NCBI GenBank assembly: GCA_014529385.2
Contig: CM043958.1
Location: 82,829,525-82,893,524, forward strand
Direction of reading: 5' to 3'
DNA: 64,000 nucleotides
Origin: Adiantum capillus-veneris
Lineage: Eukaryota; Streptophyta; Polypodiopsida; Polypodiales; Pteridaceae
Shown here: positions 1-12,500 of the stretch, in pieces
Layout of the letters: every line of letters begins with the position of its first letter
How positions within the stretch are numbered: the first letter of the stretch is position 1
The notes under the pieces: model-generated
The model's database searches: none
What the model saw: only the letters and a program-made list of their open reading frames with translations
What the model was told of the DNA's origin: nothing
Program-made: the position numbers and the translations under genes

Positions 1-1611
1 AAGCGCGGTACGCATGCCCTTGTTCACCGCACTTGAAATACCGGTTATCCTTGTGATAACGCTTAAGCTCTTCAGGAGAGAGTTTGTTTTTACCTTTGTA
101 AACTCCCTTCTCTTTAGCTTTGTTGGAGTTTCCCTTAGGAGACTTTTGGACATTGTCCTTCCCCTTAGGCTCGTTGGAACCCTTGTTTTCCATGGGCTTA
201 TTATTTCTTTTAGCCCCCATTTGGAAATTGATTCGAGAGGCCACCATACTATGGTGTATTACCGCCGACATGGTACGTGGCCTTTGAGAGTTGACACACT
301 CCGCCATTTCTTCGGTTAAGCCCGCACAAAATTGTTGCTTTTGCTCTCCAAAATCCAACTTTTTAAACACAGTGGCTTTGAGTTGTAGGTCCCAAAACTT
401 GTCTACATATTTGTGGATGGATTCATAGGGAGAGACCTTTAAGCTTCGCCATTCGGTGAGTACTTTGTCTTTGGCATCGGTGGCCAAAAATTTCTTCATA
501 ATGGAAGCTCTTAAAGCTTTCCATGTTCGCGGAGCTTCACCGTTGGCTCGTAGGCTAGACCACCATTGCCTGGCGAACTTTTGAAAGTGCATAGATACAT
601 GGCGTAGCTTAGAGGACTCCGTGAAGCCCTCATCTCCAAACGCCGCATCAAACTGTTGGATAAAGGCCAAGACTTTGTCCGTAGCACCAAAGGTGCCATC
701 ATAGGTAAGGAAAGAGATGCTCTTCCCTCCCTCTTTGAACTTCTTCAGCTTGGACGACCTCTTCAATGCGGCATAGGATTTCCTATGGCCTCTTCTTTTT
801 GATGGTTCAAAGGTTGCACCATCACTTTCTTCAGAAGGTGAAGAATTTGAAGAAGGTGGAGAAGAGGGTGACCTCTTTCTCACCTTTTCTTGTCTTGATC
901 TTCGTCGTCTTCACCATCACTTTCATAAGAGGAAGAGGATGAAGAAGATGGAGAAGAGGGTGTCCTCTTTCTCGCCTTTTTCTTCTCTTGCTTTTTATCA
1001 TCCCTCTTTGAATTATGGTGTGGAGAAGGGTGCAATGGTCTTCTCCGCTTTGGTGGTGATGGAGAGAGTTTAGCCTGCCGTCTTCGTGGAGCCATCTCCG
1101 TCGAGGTGGCGGGAGACTCACTTCTTTCTCATTCCTTCGGTGGAGGCTCTTGAGTTCTCCTTTGGGAAGGAGATGCATCATCAAGAAGTAAATTCTTGAG
1201 CCCTTCGTATGGATTCTCTTGAGTTCTCCTTTGGGAAGGAGATGCATCATCAAGAACTAAATTCTTGAGCCCTTCATATGGATGCATCTCCTTTGGGAAG
1301 GAGATGCATCATCAAGAAGTAAATTCTTGAGCCCTTCGTATGGTCTCTTCTTCCCGAATCGGAGAGAGACCTCTTTTGGAAGTCTCACAAGGAGGCTTCC
1401 TAGGTGTTCTCTCGTCATGGTGGTGAGCTTGGAGAATCCCATGAGCACGGAGCTGCCATTGCACTTCACTTTGGAGAGATGGATTGCCCATGGCTTGTTG
1501 AAGCCTAGAAACAAGATAGTTAACAAGCATCGGAGCATCATTAGTAGCTTGCTCATTAGCAAAATCAAAGTTATCAACATTAATTTCACTCTCTTTACTA
1601 TTGTCAGCCAT
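1..1611 (-). pseudogene. Chromovirus gag fragment (element A), truncated by window edge
   Basis: This is the N-terminal to zinc-knuckle part of a Ty3/gypsy Gag on the minus strand. It starts near 1611 (MADNSKESEINVDNFDF) and runs leftwards in several broken frames. A serine-rich, basic-acidic middle lies around 1095-880. At 1-60 the complement reads a CCHC knuckle, CGEQGHAYRA, just before the window ends. The same order and wording recur at 26145-28042, so the two are copies of one family. Gag coats and packages the element RNA; this copy has stops and frameshifts and is cut off by the window, so it is not functional as seen. A tandem expansion (1147-1342) interrupts the middle. Confidence 0.85.
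1147..1342. repeat. Three-copy tandem repeat inside gag (period 62-69 bp)
   Basis: A segment reading CTCCTTTGGGAAGGAGATGC followed by a conserved tail ending in CCCTTCGTATGG occurs three times, starting near 1147, 1216 and 1287. The related gag at 27690-27770 has it once, so the expansion is private to this copy. Confidence 0.85.
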
Positions 1612-1621
1612 TCTAACAACT

Positions 1622-2015
1622 TTTAGGTGTAAACTTTTTAGGTGTACTTTGGCACTTCAAGCCCTAGTTTCTACTCCTCTTTACCCCTTTAGAAAAAGCA
1701 CTCAAGCTACTGTACCCATGGCTCGAATACCATTAATGGCAAGGAATAGAAGAAAGGGTCGTTCAACACCAAAACAACACCGGCTCCTGTCAAGCTTCTA
1801 ATATCTCAATAGTGGTTAAGCCGTAGGCAAGCCCCGTAGGACTCCACTATTAAGACCATAGCTCTCGACGGTGATGCCCCGTTAACTGCACGAAGGCAGG
1901 CGCACTGCAAGGCTGAAAAATACCTATTCTAATTACTCATAGGCAATTAATAATACCAACCATTTATAGCTAGCTTGAGGACCTCCCTTCTTGAGCAAGA
2001 AAAGAGAAACCTTGT
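1622..2015 (-). other. 5' leader of element A
   Basis: Non-coding stretch between the gag start and the primer-binding site of element A. No recognisable gene. It is absent from the related element at 22.6-28 kb, which breaks off at its gag start. Confidence 0.6.
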
Positions 2016-2027
2016 GCTCTGATACCA
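2016..2027 (-). promoter_or_regulatory. Primer-binding site (initiator tRNA-Met) of element A
   Basis: The minus strand reads TGGTATCAGAGC, the standard plant primer-binding site complementary to the 3' end of initiator tRNA-Met. One base separates it from the LTR edge at 2029, which fixes the element's orientation and LTR boundary. Confidence 0.9.
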
Positions 2028-2028
2028 A

Positions 2029-3077
2029 TGTAACATTTAATGGCCAAAAACTTGTGTGTAGCGGAAATTAGCATGAACATAGTGGGCATTTCATTAGAAT
2101 AGATTCCTAATGAGAATTACAAGAGTGCTTGGGTGGAGAGAGCAACAAAAAGCATAACACCTAGTTAGATAGCATGAACAATACTTTCAAAAGAGAGAGA
2201 AATTAAGCTATTGACAACAGTTGAGGACAGGATTTACATGGAGCCGGTCCCCCCTCCAAAAGGCTTTGTATTATGGTTTCTTCCATCAAGAGAGACATTG
2301 TACAATACAATTCTTTGTGTTCCTTCAAGACTAGCTAGTGCAATGAAGATGAAAGCTTCATGCACTAAGCAAAACACTTATCAAACACAACATCAATTCT
2401 CCCTGGTCTCAGACCCAAGACCTCACACACCTTCGAAGATGGTGAGAGCTAGCAGGGCATGAGAGTAGATTGAGAGGAAGTAGGAGTATTATCAATCTGG
2501 TCGATGTATATATTTTCATTTGTATATGTTAATGTATAGCTACCTTATGTTTTGGCTCATATATACTTTTAGATGGTAGCCGTTATGTTTATTATTATGT
2601 CCGGCCGTGCTGGTGGCCTTGCCCGTTGGACCCATGTCCTTACACAAGAGATTGCCATGAAGCATTCTGCGATAAGTAGAGAGGAGAAATATGGATTCAA
2701 GCATAGACTATGAACTCTTCTTTTGAGACCTTACCTTGATTAGTCTGGTCGATGTATATATTTTCATTTGTACATGTTGATGTATAGCTACCTTTTGTTT
2801 TGGCTCATATATACGTTTTTAGTGAACATTTCATTAGAATAGACTCTTAGTTAGATAGCATGAACAATACTTCAAAAGAGAGAGAAATTAAGCTATTGAC
2901 AACAATTGAGGACCGGATTTACATGGAGCCGGTCCCCCTCCAAAAGGCTTTGTATTATAGGTTTCTCCCATCAAGAGAAACATTTTACAATACAATTCTT
3001 TGTGTTCCTTCAATACTAGCTTGTGCAATGAAGATGGAAGCTTCAAACACTAAGCAAAACACTTATAAAACACAACA
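2029..3077 (-). repeat. Chromovirus LTR, 3'-side part (left of the DNA transposon)
   Basis: Read on the minus strand, this part ends in TGTTACA at 2029 next to the primer-binding site. It is cut at 3077 by the DNA transposon and resumes at 21371. It contains an internal duplication: 2171-2400 matches 2860-3077, and 2391-2480 matches 21371-21460. An 85-bp unit beginning TCTGGTCGATGTATATATTT occurs near 2498 and 2741. Together with 21371-22585 it would be an LTR of about 2.26 kb, long because of the duplication. An alternative is two abutting LTRs with one truncated. Confidence 0.7.
3074..3077. repeat. Target-site duplication AACA, left copy
   Basis: AACA precedes the left terminal inverted repeat and recurs at 21367-21370. 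The undisturbed LTR paralogue at about 2380-2395 reads CACAACATCAATTC across the site, with a single AACA, confirming a 4-bp duplication. Confidence 0.9.
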
Positions 3078-3099
3078 GGGTGGATGCATGAATAGGTGG
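3078..3099 (+). repeat. Left terminal inverted repeat
   Basis: Begins GGGTGGATGCATGAAT and is a perfect 22-bp inverted match to 21345-21366. Downstream, at 3131-3138, lies TAACCGGT, matched by an ACCGG-rich stretch just inside the right repeat. Confidence 0.92.
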
Positions 3100-3518
3100 A
3101 CCAAAAACCTTGTCCCGGACAGAGGTTTTATAACCGGTACATAAAACCATCTCTATTAGTTCAATTCGATATATTCTTTTGAACAGATTTTTAATTAAAT
3201 ATAGAATTTCCACAGCTTTTTGTTGAATATAGAAGATGGCTCTGTACCTCTTAACTATGCACGTCAACCAGCTCTTTACACCATTACTATTTCCACGTCT
3301 CTTTTTCAAATATAGAAGACGGCTCTGTAGCTCTTAACTATGCACGTTAGCCAGCTCTTTGTCTTCCGGCTCTCTTATTTTCCTGTCTCTCTCTAACTCT
3401 CTGTGTAGGAGCACAGATTGCTGTTTTACTTTGTAGGCCTATCACACATCTATTGCTGTCATATACTGCTCTTGCTCTCTGTAGGCCTATCACCTCGCTC
3501 AATCTCTCCCTCTCTAGC
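3100..3518 (+). promoter_or_regulatory. Promoter and 5' leader of the transposase gene
   Basis: About 420 bp between the left inverted repeat and the chosen start codon. It is pyrimidine-rich (TCTCTCTCTAAC near 3390) and has repeated short units around GAATATAGAAGA (near 3223 and 3308). No clear TATA box was identified. Confidence 0.4.
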
Positions 3519-6500
3519 ATGGAGCAAGAATCTCACACTGTATATGACTGCTCTCAGCCTCACTGTGAACTGTGTGTTAGGTATGCTGTTGATGCGGTCA
3601 AGGAATATCATGCTAGGAGAAAGAGGGAGCAGCATGCTAAGAACAAGCTTGAGCAAGTAGCATGTGAGGAAGATAATGATCAAAATGGTGCTGATGATGC
3701 AAAGCGTCAAAGACTTTGCAATGACCTTGTTATGCTCTTCAATCGACGTACAAAGGCCCTCGATGTTGTATCACGCTCAGATATTTTGTGCAAGTTTGTC
3801 AATCATCCTTCTCTTGGAGACCTTGAAATGCCCAGGGCACAAACAACCTTCATTGAAGCCATACACAACACAATAGATACAATCAAATTACCCAAGAGCG
3901 GACAGGAGCTCTTTCTTAAAAGGTTCATCACCACAATGCTTATGAATGTTGAGTGTACATCTACCTCAAAAGTGAATGTTTCAGCTGCATCTAAGTTGCT
4001 AAATTTGCACAAGAGGAACTTCATAGCTGCAAAGAATCGGTTGAGGGCAGTAGGTGATGGAAATTTTCCAATCTCTTTGTGTGCTCGACAGCCCATGGAT
4101 CGTGGCTTCATAACACCTGATGAGAAAGAGTTGATCTTCTCTTTTTGGATGTCTAACACTCTTGTTTCACCCAATAAGAAGGATGTGTGCAGAAAGCGTA
4201 TTGGAAGAAATTCATATGTCAAACATCCTGTGCATCTTCTTGAACAATCTCAGGTAATAACTTGCTTCACTATATCCATTTTTGTTTTCTAATATTTGCA
4301 TTCATGACCTATATTCTCTATAAATGGGTTGATAAGAGTAGATATGAAATCGGATATGAAGGAAGTTATAAATGGAAATAAGGGGAATCTGTATTTGGTC
4401 CTAGACTAAGAGTAGATAAATATTGGATGTGAAGGAGAATATAAATGGAAACATAGTTTTTATCATACGCGTATGTTTGTTGAAACATACGTTTGCAGAC
4501 GCATACTTTCACACGCGTATGATATGTATAAACTGGTTAGGTAAAAAACTGGTTTACATAACCAGTAAAAATCTTTTAACACCTATTTCTCACTGGTATA
4601 CATAGTGGGTAAGTGTTCACATGTACTCGTCAAGTGTTCACATGTACTGTTTGTCATGTCAGATAGGTAAAAAACATATCTGTTTGAAAGGAAAATAGTG
4701 GTTTACATATCCAGTAAATTTTTTTGTACACTTATTTCTCATTGGTATACATCGTGATTAAGTCCTCACATGTATTGGTTAGGTAAATAACATACCGGTT
4801 TTAAATGAAAAGACTGGTTTACATTAGCAGTCAGAACATTTGAACTGGTTGACACTTATATACCACTGGAACGTACCAAGGACATGTGTTCGTTTTTTTA
4901 AACACATTTTTCTCATTGGTATACATCGTGGTTAAGTGCTTACATGTACTAGTTAGTAAATAACATAGCGGTGTCAGGAGTTTTTTGGAGCAAGGGATTG
5001 CGCATATGTACATACACATGCATGGTGCATCAAATGAAGAATTTCCCATTTTCCAAAGCCAGGTGGTTACGTGGGGCCCACATGTGTACAGGTAGGACAA
5101 CATGTACATAGTGCATCGATTTTCACTATCACCAGTACCAGTATGTTTTTTCTACAAGAATGAGGAGTTTATAGCGCGTAAAACTTCTCGAGGAAGCTAT
5201 CCGCGGGCCGACGACATGAGGTAAGCAGGTGCGTCAGATGGCATCTAGTGGCGTCAAGAGGGCGAACGGGGTCAATATTTGCACGCGGATGAGGACGGAC
5301 ACAACGTGGGTGTTTTCTTGTGAGAGTTATGCAGAAAGGTCATCATTAGGACCAATTTTTGGGGCCACTTCATGTGGTTGTGAGACGCATTATTGAAAAG
5401 AAATGAGTGCCAGGTGTGCGGATGATGCAAAAAGGTGACAACTATGCACTGCGAGGTCAGTTTTTGGCCTGTTCGGGGTCCGTTTGAGGTCATCTAAAAG
5501 GCCAAGGGTGCCCAACTAATAAAGCTAAGTGTGGGAACTGAAAAAAAAGAGAGAAGACCAGAAAAAATGTGGAAAAGAGAGGAGGAACAGCTGCAGGTGT
5601 GTTTTTGCTGATTTTGGAGCTTATTTTGGCCGTAAACTGCTCATCCGAGGTCGGATTTGAGCACTTTGACATTGTAGACTGGGGTTTTGGGCCATTCCAG
5701 ACATGATGGTGCTGTCCATTTTTTCCAAATTCCTCACTCTTTTCCTGCTGTTTTTCAGTGTAAGTTTCTCCTATGAGCGAAGTTTCTGCTCTAGTTTGTG
5801 ATTGTATCTGGCTTATTTTACCCATATTGTGTGAGCTATTTGCCCCATTGGTGTTGGCCCAAGCTCAGTTGTATCTAAACATCAGAAATTATCCTCTTTT
5901 GAGCTAAGTTTTTTGGGTGTGTGTGTGTGTGTGTCTGTGTGGAGTGGGCAAGTGGATAGTCTCTCTCCTCTCACTCCAGAGGTGTGTTCCCTGTCTCGGC
6001 CAGGTGTGTTGTCTAAGCTGAGTGGTGCCCCATAGTGTGTGTGTGTATCTTCCCAAGAGTGTGTGTCGGGTCGTTATAGAGGCGCTGTGTGTGTTTTCAT
6101 CCCGCTCACATTCTTTTGGCGTCCTCATGGAGGATCTTCTTCGAGTACCTTCTGCTTCGAGCTTCAAGCTTCGAGATTCAAGATTCAAGGTTACAGGTTA
6201 CAGGGACAGGTACAGGTACAGGTGATTCACACAGGTACAGGTAGCTGGAGTACATTGATATACTAGCAGTGATGTCACTTGCAGTTGTTGTGGGTATGCA
6301 TCACTTGGCGCCTATTTGAGCGCATTGTCTGCTGGATTGTACGTTACTTGTGGAAAGTGCCATTGTACGCATTTGTGGAGCCATACTTGGTTGTTTTGGC
6401 AGTCCCAGCCATTTCTGAGACTTGGTCTGGAAGATAGTCGTTTCTGAGACTTGACTATACACGATTTGCATTAGCCTTCGTGTGAGGTTCGATAGCGTGA

Positions 6501-9500
6501 GGTTTTTATTGAGCTGGGGGATTCTCAAATGTGGAGATCCTTTCGGTGATACAGGTAGCTGGAGCACCCTTTTTGTGACCTCGCCATACGTTATGTACTA
6601 GTGAGTCCTACTTGATGCTTGACTTCTATTGTTGAAAGTTTATGCATACATATACAGTCTATATTTTGGGTTCCTACTGCTCTATTTCTGGGGAACTCTG
6701 CCAAAATTTTTCCAAGTTATGATGGCTGGTTTTTTGGTCTTTTGAGCCATTTATGTTGTTATGCTGCTGAAATTTTGGAAAAATCAGAGGTTAAGTCAAG
6801 TGTGCCTTCTTGGGAGCTTCATGGTTGGCTTTAATGGATGATCAAAATGGCCCTCAATTCACTCCATTTCATTTAACTCAAAGAATCCAGATAAATGTCC
6901 ATGTGTCCAGGATGATTTTTTTCCAGCAGTGCATAGTCTTTATGTTTGGGCCAAGAAGATTACGAGAGATCTTGGAATGTCCTTTGCCTGTTGTAATTCC
7001 GATGATGAACTATGAAAACTCATTTGATGTGCATGTGTTTGTCCTTATCTAAAGTTGAGCTCCATTGAAGTTTCTGGGGATTGGGTAGTCAAAAGTTTTG
7101 GTTTCTTGCACGTGTGTTCAAAGGGGTTCTCAAAGCATTGTAACTTGAATAGCCATGGCTTTCTCTTATCCGGAGTTTCATGGAAGAAGTGATGAAGACG
7201 TGGAAGATTTTTTGGAAAAGATGGAGGTTGCCTGCATTAGCAACCAGATTCATGACCCTGCGCAGATGTTACGCCTTCTCCAAATTTGTTTGAAGAGTGA
7301 TGCACGAGTTTGGTCTAAAGCATTTGAAGAGGAGTTGCGTGTGGCTGATCCACCTGTAAGGTTGAGTTGGGACAATCTACGACATGGGTTGGAAGTGGAG
7401 TTTGTGAAGATAGAAGATCCTGACAAAGTGTGGCAAGAAGTATAGGCTTTGGTGCAAAAGGAAGGTGAGCCAGTAGATGCGTACATACGTAAGTTTTCAT
7501 TGTCATGGGAGCGAATGTGCAAGGCCTTAGCACCACAGGTACCCCCGCCTGACATGATGAAGAAGGACAGGTTCTTAGCTGGTCTTTGGGAGAATATACG
7601 TTGGAGAGTGGAGCTAAAGAAGCCTAGGACATATGAAGATGCACTAGAGGTATCAAGGAACAAAGAGTGGAAGTTGAGGAAAATGAGCCAGTTAGGGGTG
7701 GAGTCTTTGCCCATGAGGTCTGAATTTCAGCCTATAGAGTCTTTACAAGGTCGCATGTCAGGGGTTCATCACGAACCAGTGGTTCCTGTTACTACTCAGG
7801 TTATGCCATCAGTGGTCACTACAGCAGTGCAAGATGATGGGCTACGGCAAGACATGAGGCAAATGGTAGATTTGATGAAGAATCTCAGCCTAAACATGCT
7901 AGGTCAAGTGGGAAATAATCGAGGTCGAGGGAGGTTTGCAAATCAGCCAGGAGGTGAAGAAAGGCCTAGGAATGGTGTTGGACAAAGCAATGGTAGGTTT
8001 TGGAGGCAGACGCCCACATGTTATAATTGTGGAGAGTTGGGTCACATCAGTTCGCAATGTGATAAGCCACCAAGGATGGGGGGAAACATGTATCCATTGC
8101 CAAGACAGGTGCTAACTAGGTCAAATGATTATGGCATCGAAATTAAGGGAGACGAAGGAACCAGTGGACTGACCCAGGAGGAAAAGGGAAAGACAAAAGT
8201 GCTAAGTGTAGTCACCTTGGAGAAGGCATCAAAGCTAGAGGATACATTAGTAATGCCTATTGGGAAGAGGACCACAGAGGATAAGGAAGGAAGAAGTGCC
8301 CCAGGTCCTAGTAAGAAAAAAGGAAAGAGCCATGAAGGCGAGGATGTCAAGGCCAAGAGGAAAAGGAGAGCTCGTCGAAAGTTTCATGTTTCAGATTTTC
8401 CACTAGGGGATGGGCAATTAAGCTATGACTTGAAGGAGGATCTGACGAGCAGGAAGGCAGATGTTACTTTTGGGCAGCTTATAGAGATGGTGCCTAAGCT
8501 AAAGCGACAGTGGAAGAGGATGGTTAACCCAATGGAGAAAGAGCCAGAGAGAGGTTCAGTAAAGGTGTTGGCAATGGATGAGCTACCAGACATTTGTCTA
8601 ATAGTAGATGTGTGGCATAAAAGGAAAAATTTGGGACAAGGTTATGTGGATGGCGGAGCCCAAATATGCGTCATAACACACTCATGCATTGAGAAGATGG
8701 GTCTCACAGTGGCTGGGGTGTCAGGTTTTCAGATCAGATTGGCAAACCATCAAAAAGTAAAATGCTTGGGTGTTGTAAAGAGCTTAGAAGTGGAGGCATA
8801 TGATGCAAAGGCAGTGGTTGATTTTCATGTGATGCCAGCAAGGTTGGGAGCATATCCTATTATACTGGGCAGACCATGGTTACGTGCAGTGGGAGCTGTT
8901 CAAGATTGGCGACATGGTACGATTAGCCTCTATGGAAAGACAGGTACCAAGAAGCTTTATAATATGGACACAAGGAAACGATTAGAGGAGCTTTATGAAG
9001 ATGAGGATGAGTCTAGTGATGAAGACTCTTCCACGGTGACAGATGAGGACAATGATAGCACTACCAGCAGTGATGAGGATGCTGATGTTGCATTTCTTTT
9101 GATGGACAAAGAAATACAGGAGTTTGGTTTAGTTGCATTTGCGAATGAGGTTGAAGATGAAAGTGAAGGGCCTTATGAAGTGATTGAAGGGCTGATGCAA
9201 ACCAAGGTTGAGTTGTCAAAGAAGCAGGAATTGATGACACAAATGATCAGCGGAGACCTCTCAGCTATGGAGAAGGAGATATATTTGCACATGCTGGCTA
9301 GTTTTCCAGATTTGTTCATTACTTCATATGAAGAGATCGGAGGGTTCAAGGGTGAAGAGATGCATATAGAGCTGAAAGAAGGTGCTAAGCCAGTGCGGCA
9401 AAGGCTAAGAAGGATGGGTCAAGAGAAAATGGAAGCCTTGTGAGAAGAGGTGGACAAGTTGTTGAAGGCAGGGTTCATAGTCCCTGTGGAGACCACAGAA

Positions 9501-12500
9501 TGGGTGAGTCCAGTAGTAGTCAGTCCAAAGAAGGATGGGAAGTGGAGGATTTGTGTAGATTTTAAGCCCTTAAACGCATCCACTAAGAATAACCCATATC
9601 CTCTTCCATTCATCGATCAGATCTTGGATTCAGTGGCAGGTTATGAGAGGTACAGTGTGTGTGATGGTTTTTCAGGCTATTTTCAATTGAAGATTGCTCT
9701 TAAAGACCGCACAAAGACCACTTTTATTACGCCATGGGGCTGCTATTGCTACACAGTATTGCCATTTGGGTTGTCAAATGGACCTTCCTTCTATCAAGAG
9801 AGAGCAAATTGGGTGTTGGAACCATTCATTGGTAGTTGTGTTAAAGCTTTTATGGATGACTTCTGTGTTTATAGCAGTAGGGCTGAACACCATGAGAAGC
9901 TGCAGATGGTATTGGCTCGATATGATGAATGTGGAGGACAACTAAATCCAAAGAAATGTCATCTAGCACAGCCAAGGGTGAAGTTATTGGGCCATATGGT
10001 GTCAGAAAATGGCATTGAGGCTGATCCAGATAAGGTTAAGTCTATTATTCTTCTTCCATCACCTACGAGTACGAAGCAATTGGCAACCTTTATACACAAA
10101 GTGAAGTACATGGCAAGGTTTATTCCATTGTCTTCTCATATTCTTTATCCATTACAACAAGTGGCAAAGCATGATCCATTGCAATGGGATGACAAGTGTG
10201 AAGAAGTGTTTCAAGAGGTGAAAGAGGTGTTAGGGGGTTTGTCAGCCATGCAGGCTCCTGATTGGGAGAAATTTTTTTATGTAAATCCCTCAGTAGGGGA
10301 TGATGCCATTGGAGCCATGCTATTGCAAAGGGGAAGGGCAGCCATTATATGAGGCCAGTGTATTGTGCAAGCCGAGTGAAGTTGGTAGCGGAGAGAAAGT
10401 TCTCGGAAGTAGAGTTAGTGATGGCCAGTGTAATATTTGCTTGTCGACGATTTTGTCATTACTTGCTACCACGGCCTTTTGTTTTCTTGACGAGTTATGC
10501 ATTTTAGCCACAGTTAATTAATGGTACTAACATGTCAAATGTGGTGAAGAAATGGGTAATTGATCTGCAAGAGTTTGAGTTATCTTTTCTAGTGGAAGAT
10601 AGTACAAGGGCTACCCTAGCTGATTTGTTGACCTACAAGGAGAATCCCCTTATTGTTAAGGAAGAGGTGGTGAGAAAGGTAGTTGAAGAAGTGCCACAGA
10701 TCAGCAATGCACATGTGTTGTTCTTTGATGGTTCATACAGAAAGAGCCATGATGCAGCTTCAGGGGGTATAGCACTTTATGATCCAGAGGGGAAGCTAGT
10801 ATGCAAGAGAGGGTTCAAATTGGATGCTCATAGTAACAATGAGGCTGAATATGCTACTTTGGAAGCGGGATTACACATTTGTTTGAAGCATGGGGTTCGG
10901 AGGTTGAGCATAAAAGGTGATGCCTTGTTAGTGGTGAAGCAAGTGCTGGGTGTGTGGAAGAGCAAGAACACCTCATTGAAGGAAATGTGCTTCAGAATTA
11001 AAGGCTTGTTAAAAAATTTCGAAGCATGGAGCATCAGACACATTGAATGTGCTCTAAATGGAGAGGCACATGAAGCAGCTCAAGGCATGATTGAGGAGCT
11101 ATTTGTGTTGAGGACCACTTTACCTATTTATCATGGCCGGGAAAGTTTGGCTCAAGAAGAGGAGTTTTTGCTAACAGCAATCATTCCAAAGGAGATTCAG
11201 AAGTCTAAGAAGTATGGCTTTGTGAGTAGAGCATACATGTACAAATTGATTGGTGATGTCTTATACATGAAAGGGGCTGATCTCGTGTTGAGACGTGTAC
11301 CTTGGTGGGAGGAGCTTTACAGAGTGTTGGAAGAGAATCATGAAGGCGTATGTGGTGGCCATTTTGCTCTAAAGATCACCTTGCATAAGATTTTGCAAGA
11401 GGGGTATGTATGGCCTAGTTTGCACAAGGATGTTCACCATTGGTGTAGGTCTTGCAATAGGTGTCAAGCATTTGGGAAGAGAGTGTTGAAGCCAAATCTA
11501 CGAAAAACCATTATGGCGTTTGATGTGTTTGAAAAGTGGGGGATTGATGCAATAGGCCCGTTACCTATCACAAGCAGGGGCAAAAGCTATATCTTGACGG
11601 TAGTGGACTATCTCTCTAGATGGGCAGAGTCTATAGCAGTAAAACAGATCACTGCAAAGGATGTGGCAAAATTTGTGTATGATGAAATATGTTGCAAGTT
11701 TGGGGTGCCATTAGAGCTACTTTCAGATAAGGGGCCAGATTTAGAGCTAAACTGCTAGACTTCTTATGCACAAAGATGAAGATTAGGCACCAGCATACCA
11801 CTCCTTATTACCCGCAGTGTAATGGATTAAATGAAAGATTCAATGGTGAGTTGGTACAAATTATTTCTAAAGTGACAGAGCACCAAGGAAAGAATTGGGA
11901 TTTGGAATTGCCTAGTGCATTATGGGCTTACCGTACTTCGGTGAAGACAGGTATAGGGTTTACTCCATTTCATTTGGTGTATGGAAAGGAAGCACTATTG
12001 CCTGTGGAGGTAGAGTTTCCTGCGGTCAAGATGTTAGAGAAGTTACTTGGGCCGCCTAGTGATGCATTCAAAGAGAGGCTCTTGTAGTTATAGGAGGTCC
12101 AGTTGGATAGGATGAGCGCATTGGAGCATTATGGGCAGATGCAGGATAAGGCTTTGGCAAAGATAAATGAAAAGGTCAAAAGTAAGGGTATCAAGAAACA
12201 TGACTTGGTTTTGCGCTACAACAGTAAGCTGGACAACACCTTCCAAAAGAAGTTTCAAATTAAGTGGGAAGGCCCTTTCAAGGTAGTGGAGTGTTTTCCA
12301 AATGGCACATATCAGCTGGCTAACCTGGATGGTGTTCTACATAAGTCAAGGGTAAATGGATTGCGTCTTAAATTGTATCATGCTAGATTGATGATGGTGG
12401 AGCAAGATGAGCTGTCTGTGGATAAAGCAGTGTTGGTGAGAGATGAGGAGACCTGTGATGTGGCGAGTCTCAGATCTCTCTTTGCTGCTGCTGATCATGA

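Noticed and set aside
3803-4222. 139-codon minus-strand frame opposite transposase exon 1
   Set aside because: Shadow of the coding exon; no homology of its own.
5272-6266. Several open frames in the 5' LTR of element D
   Set aside because: Repeated in the 3' LTR (12833-13608) and inside non-coding LTR sequence.
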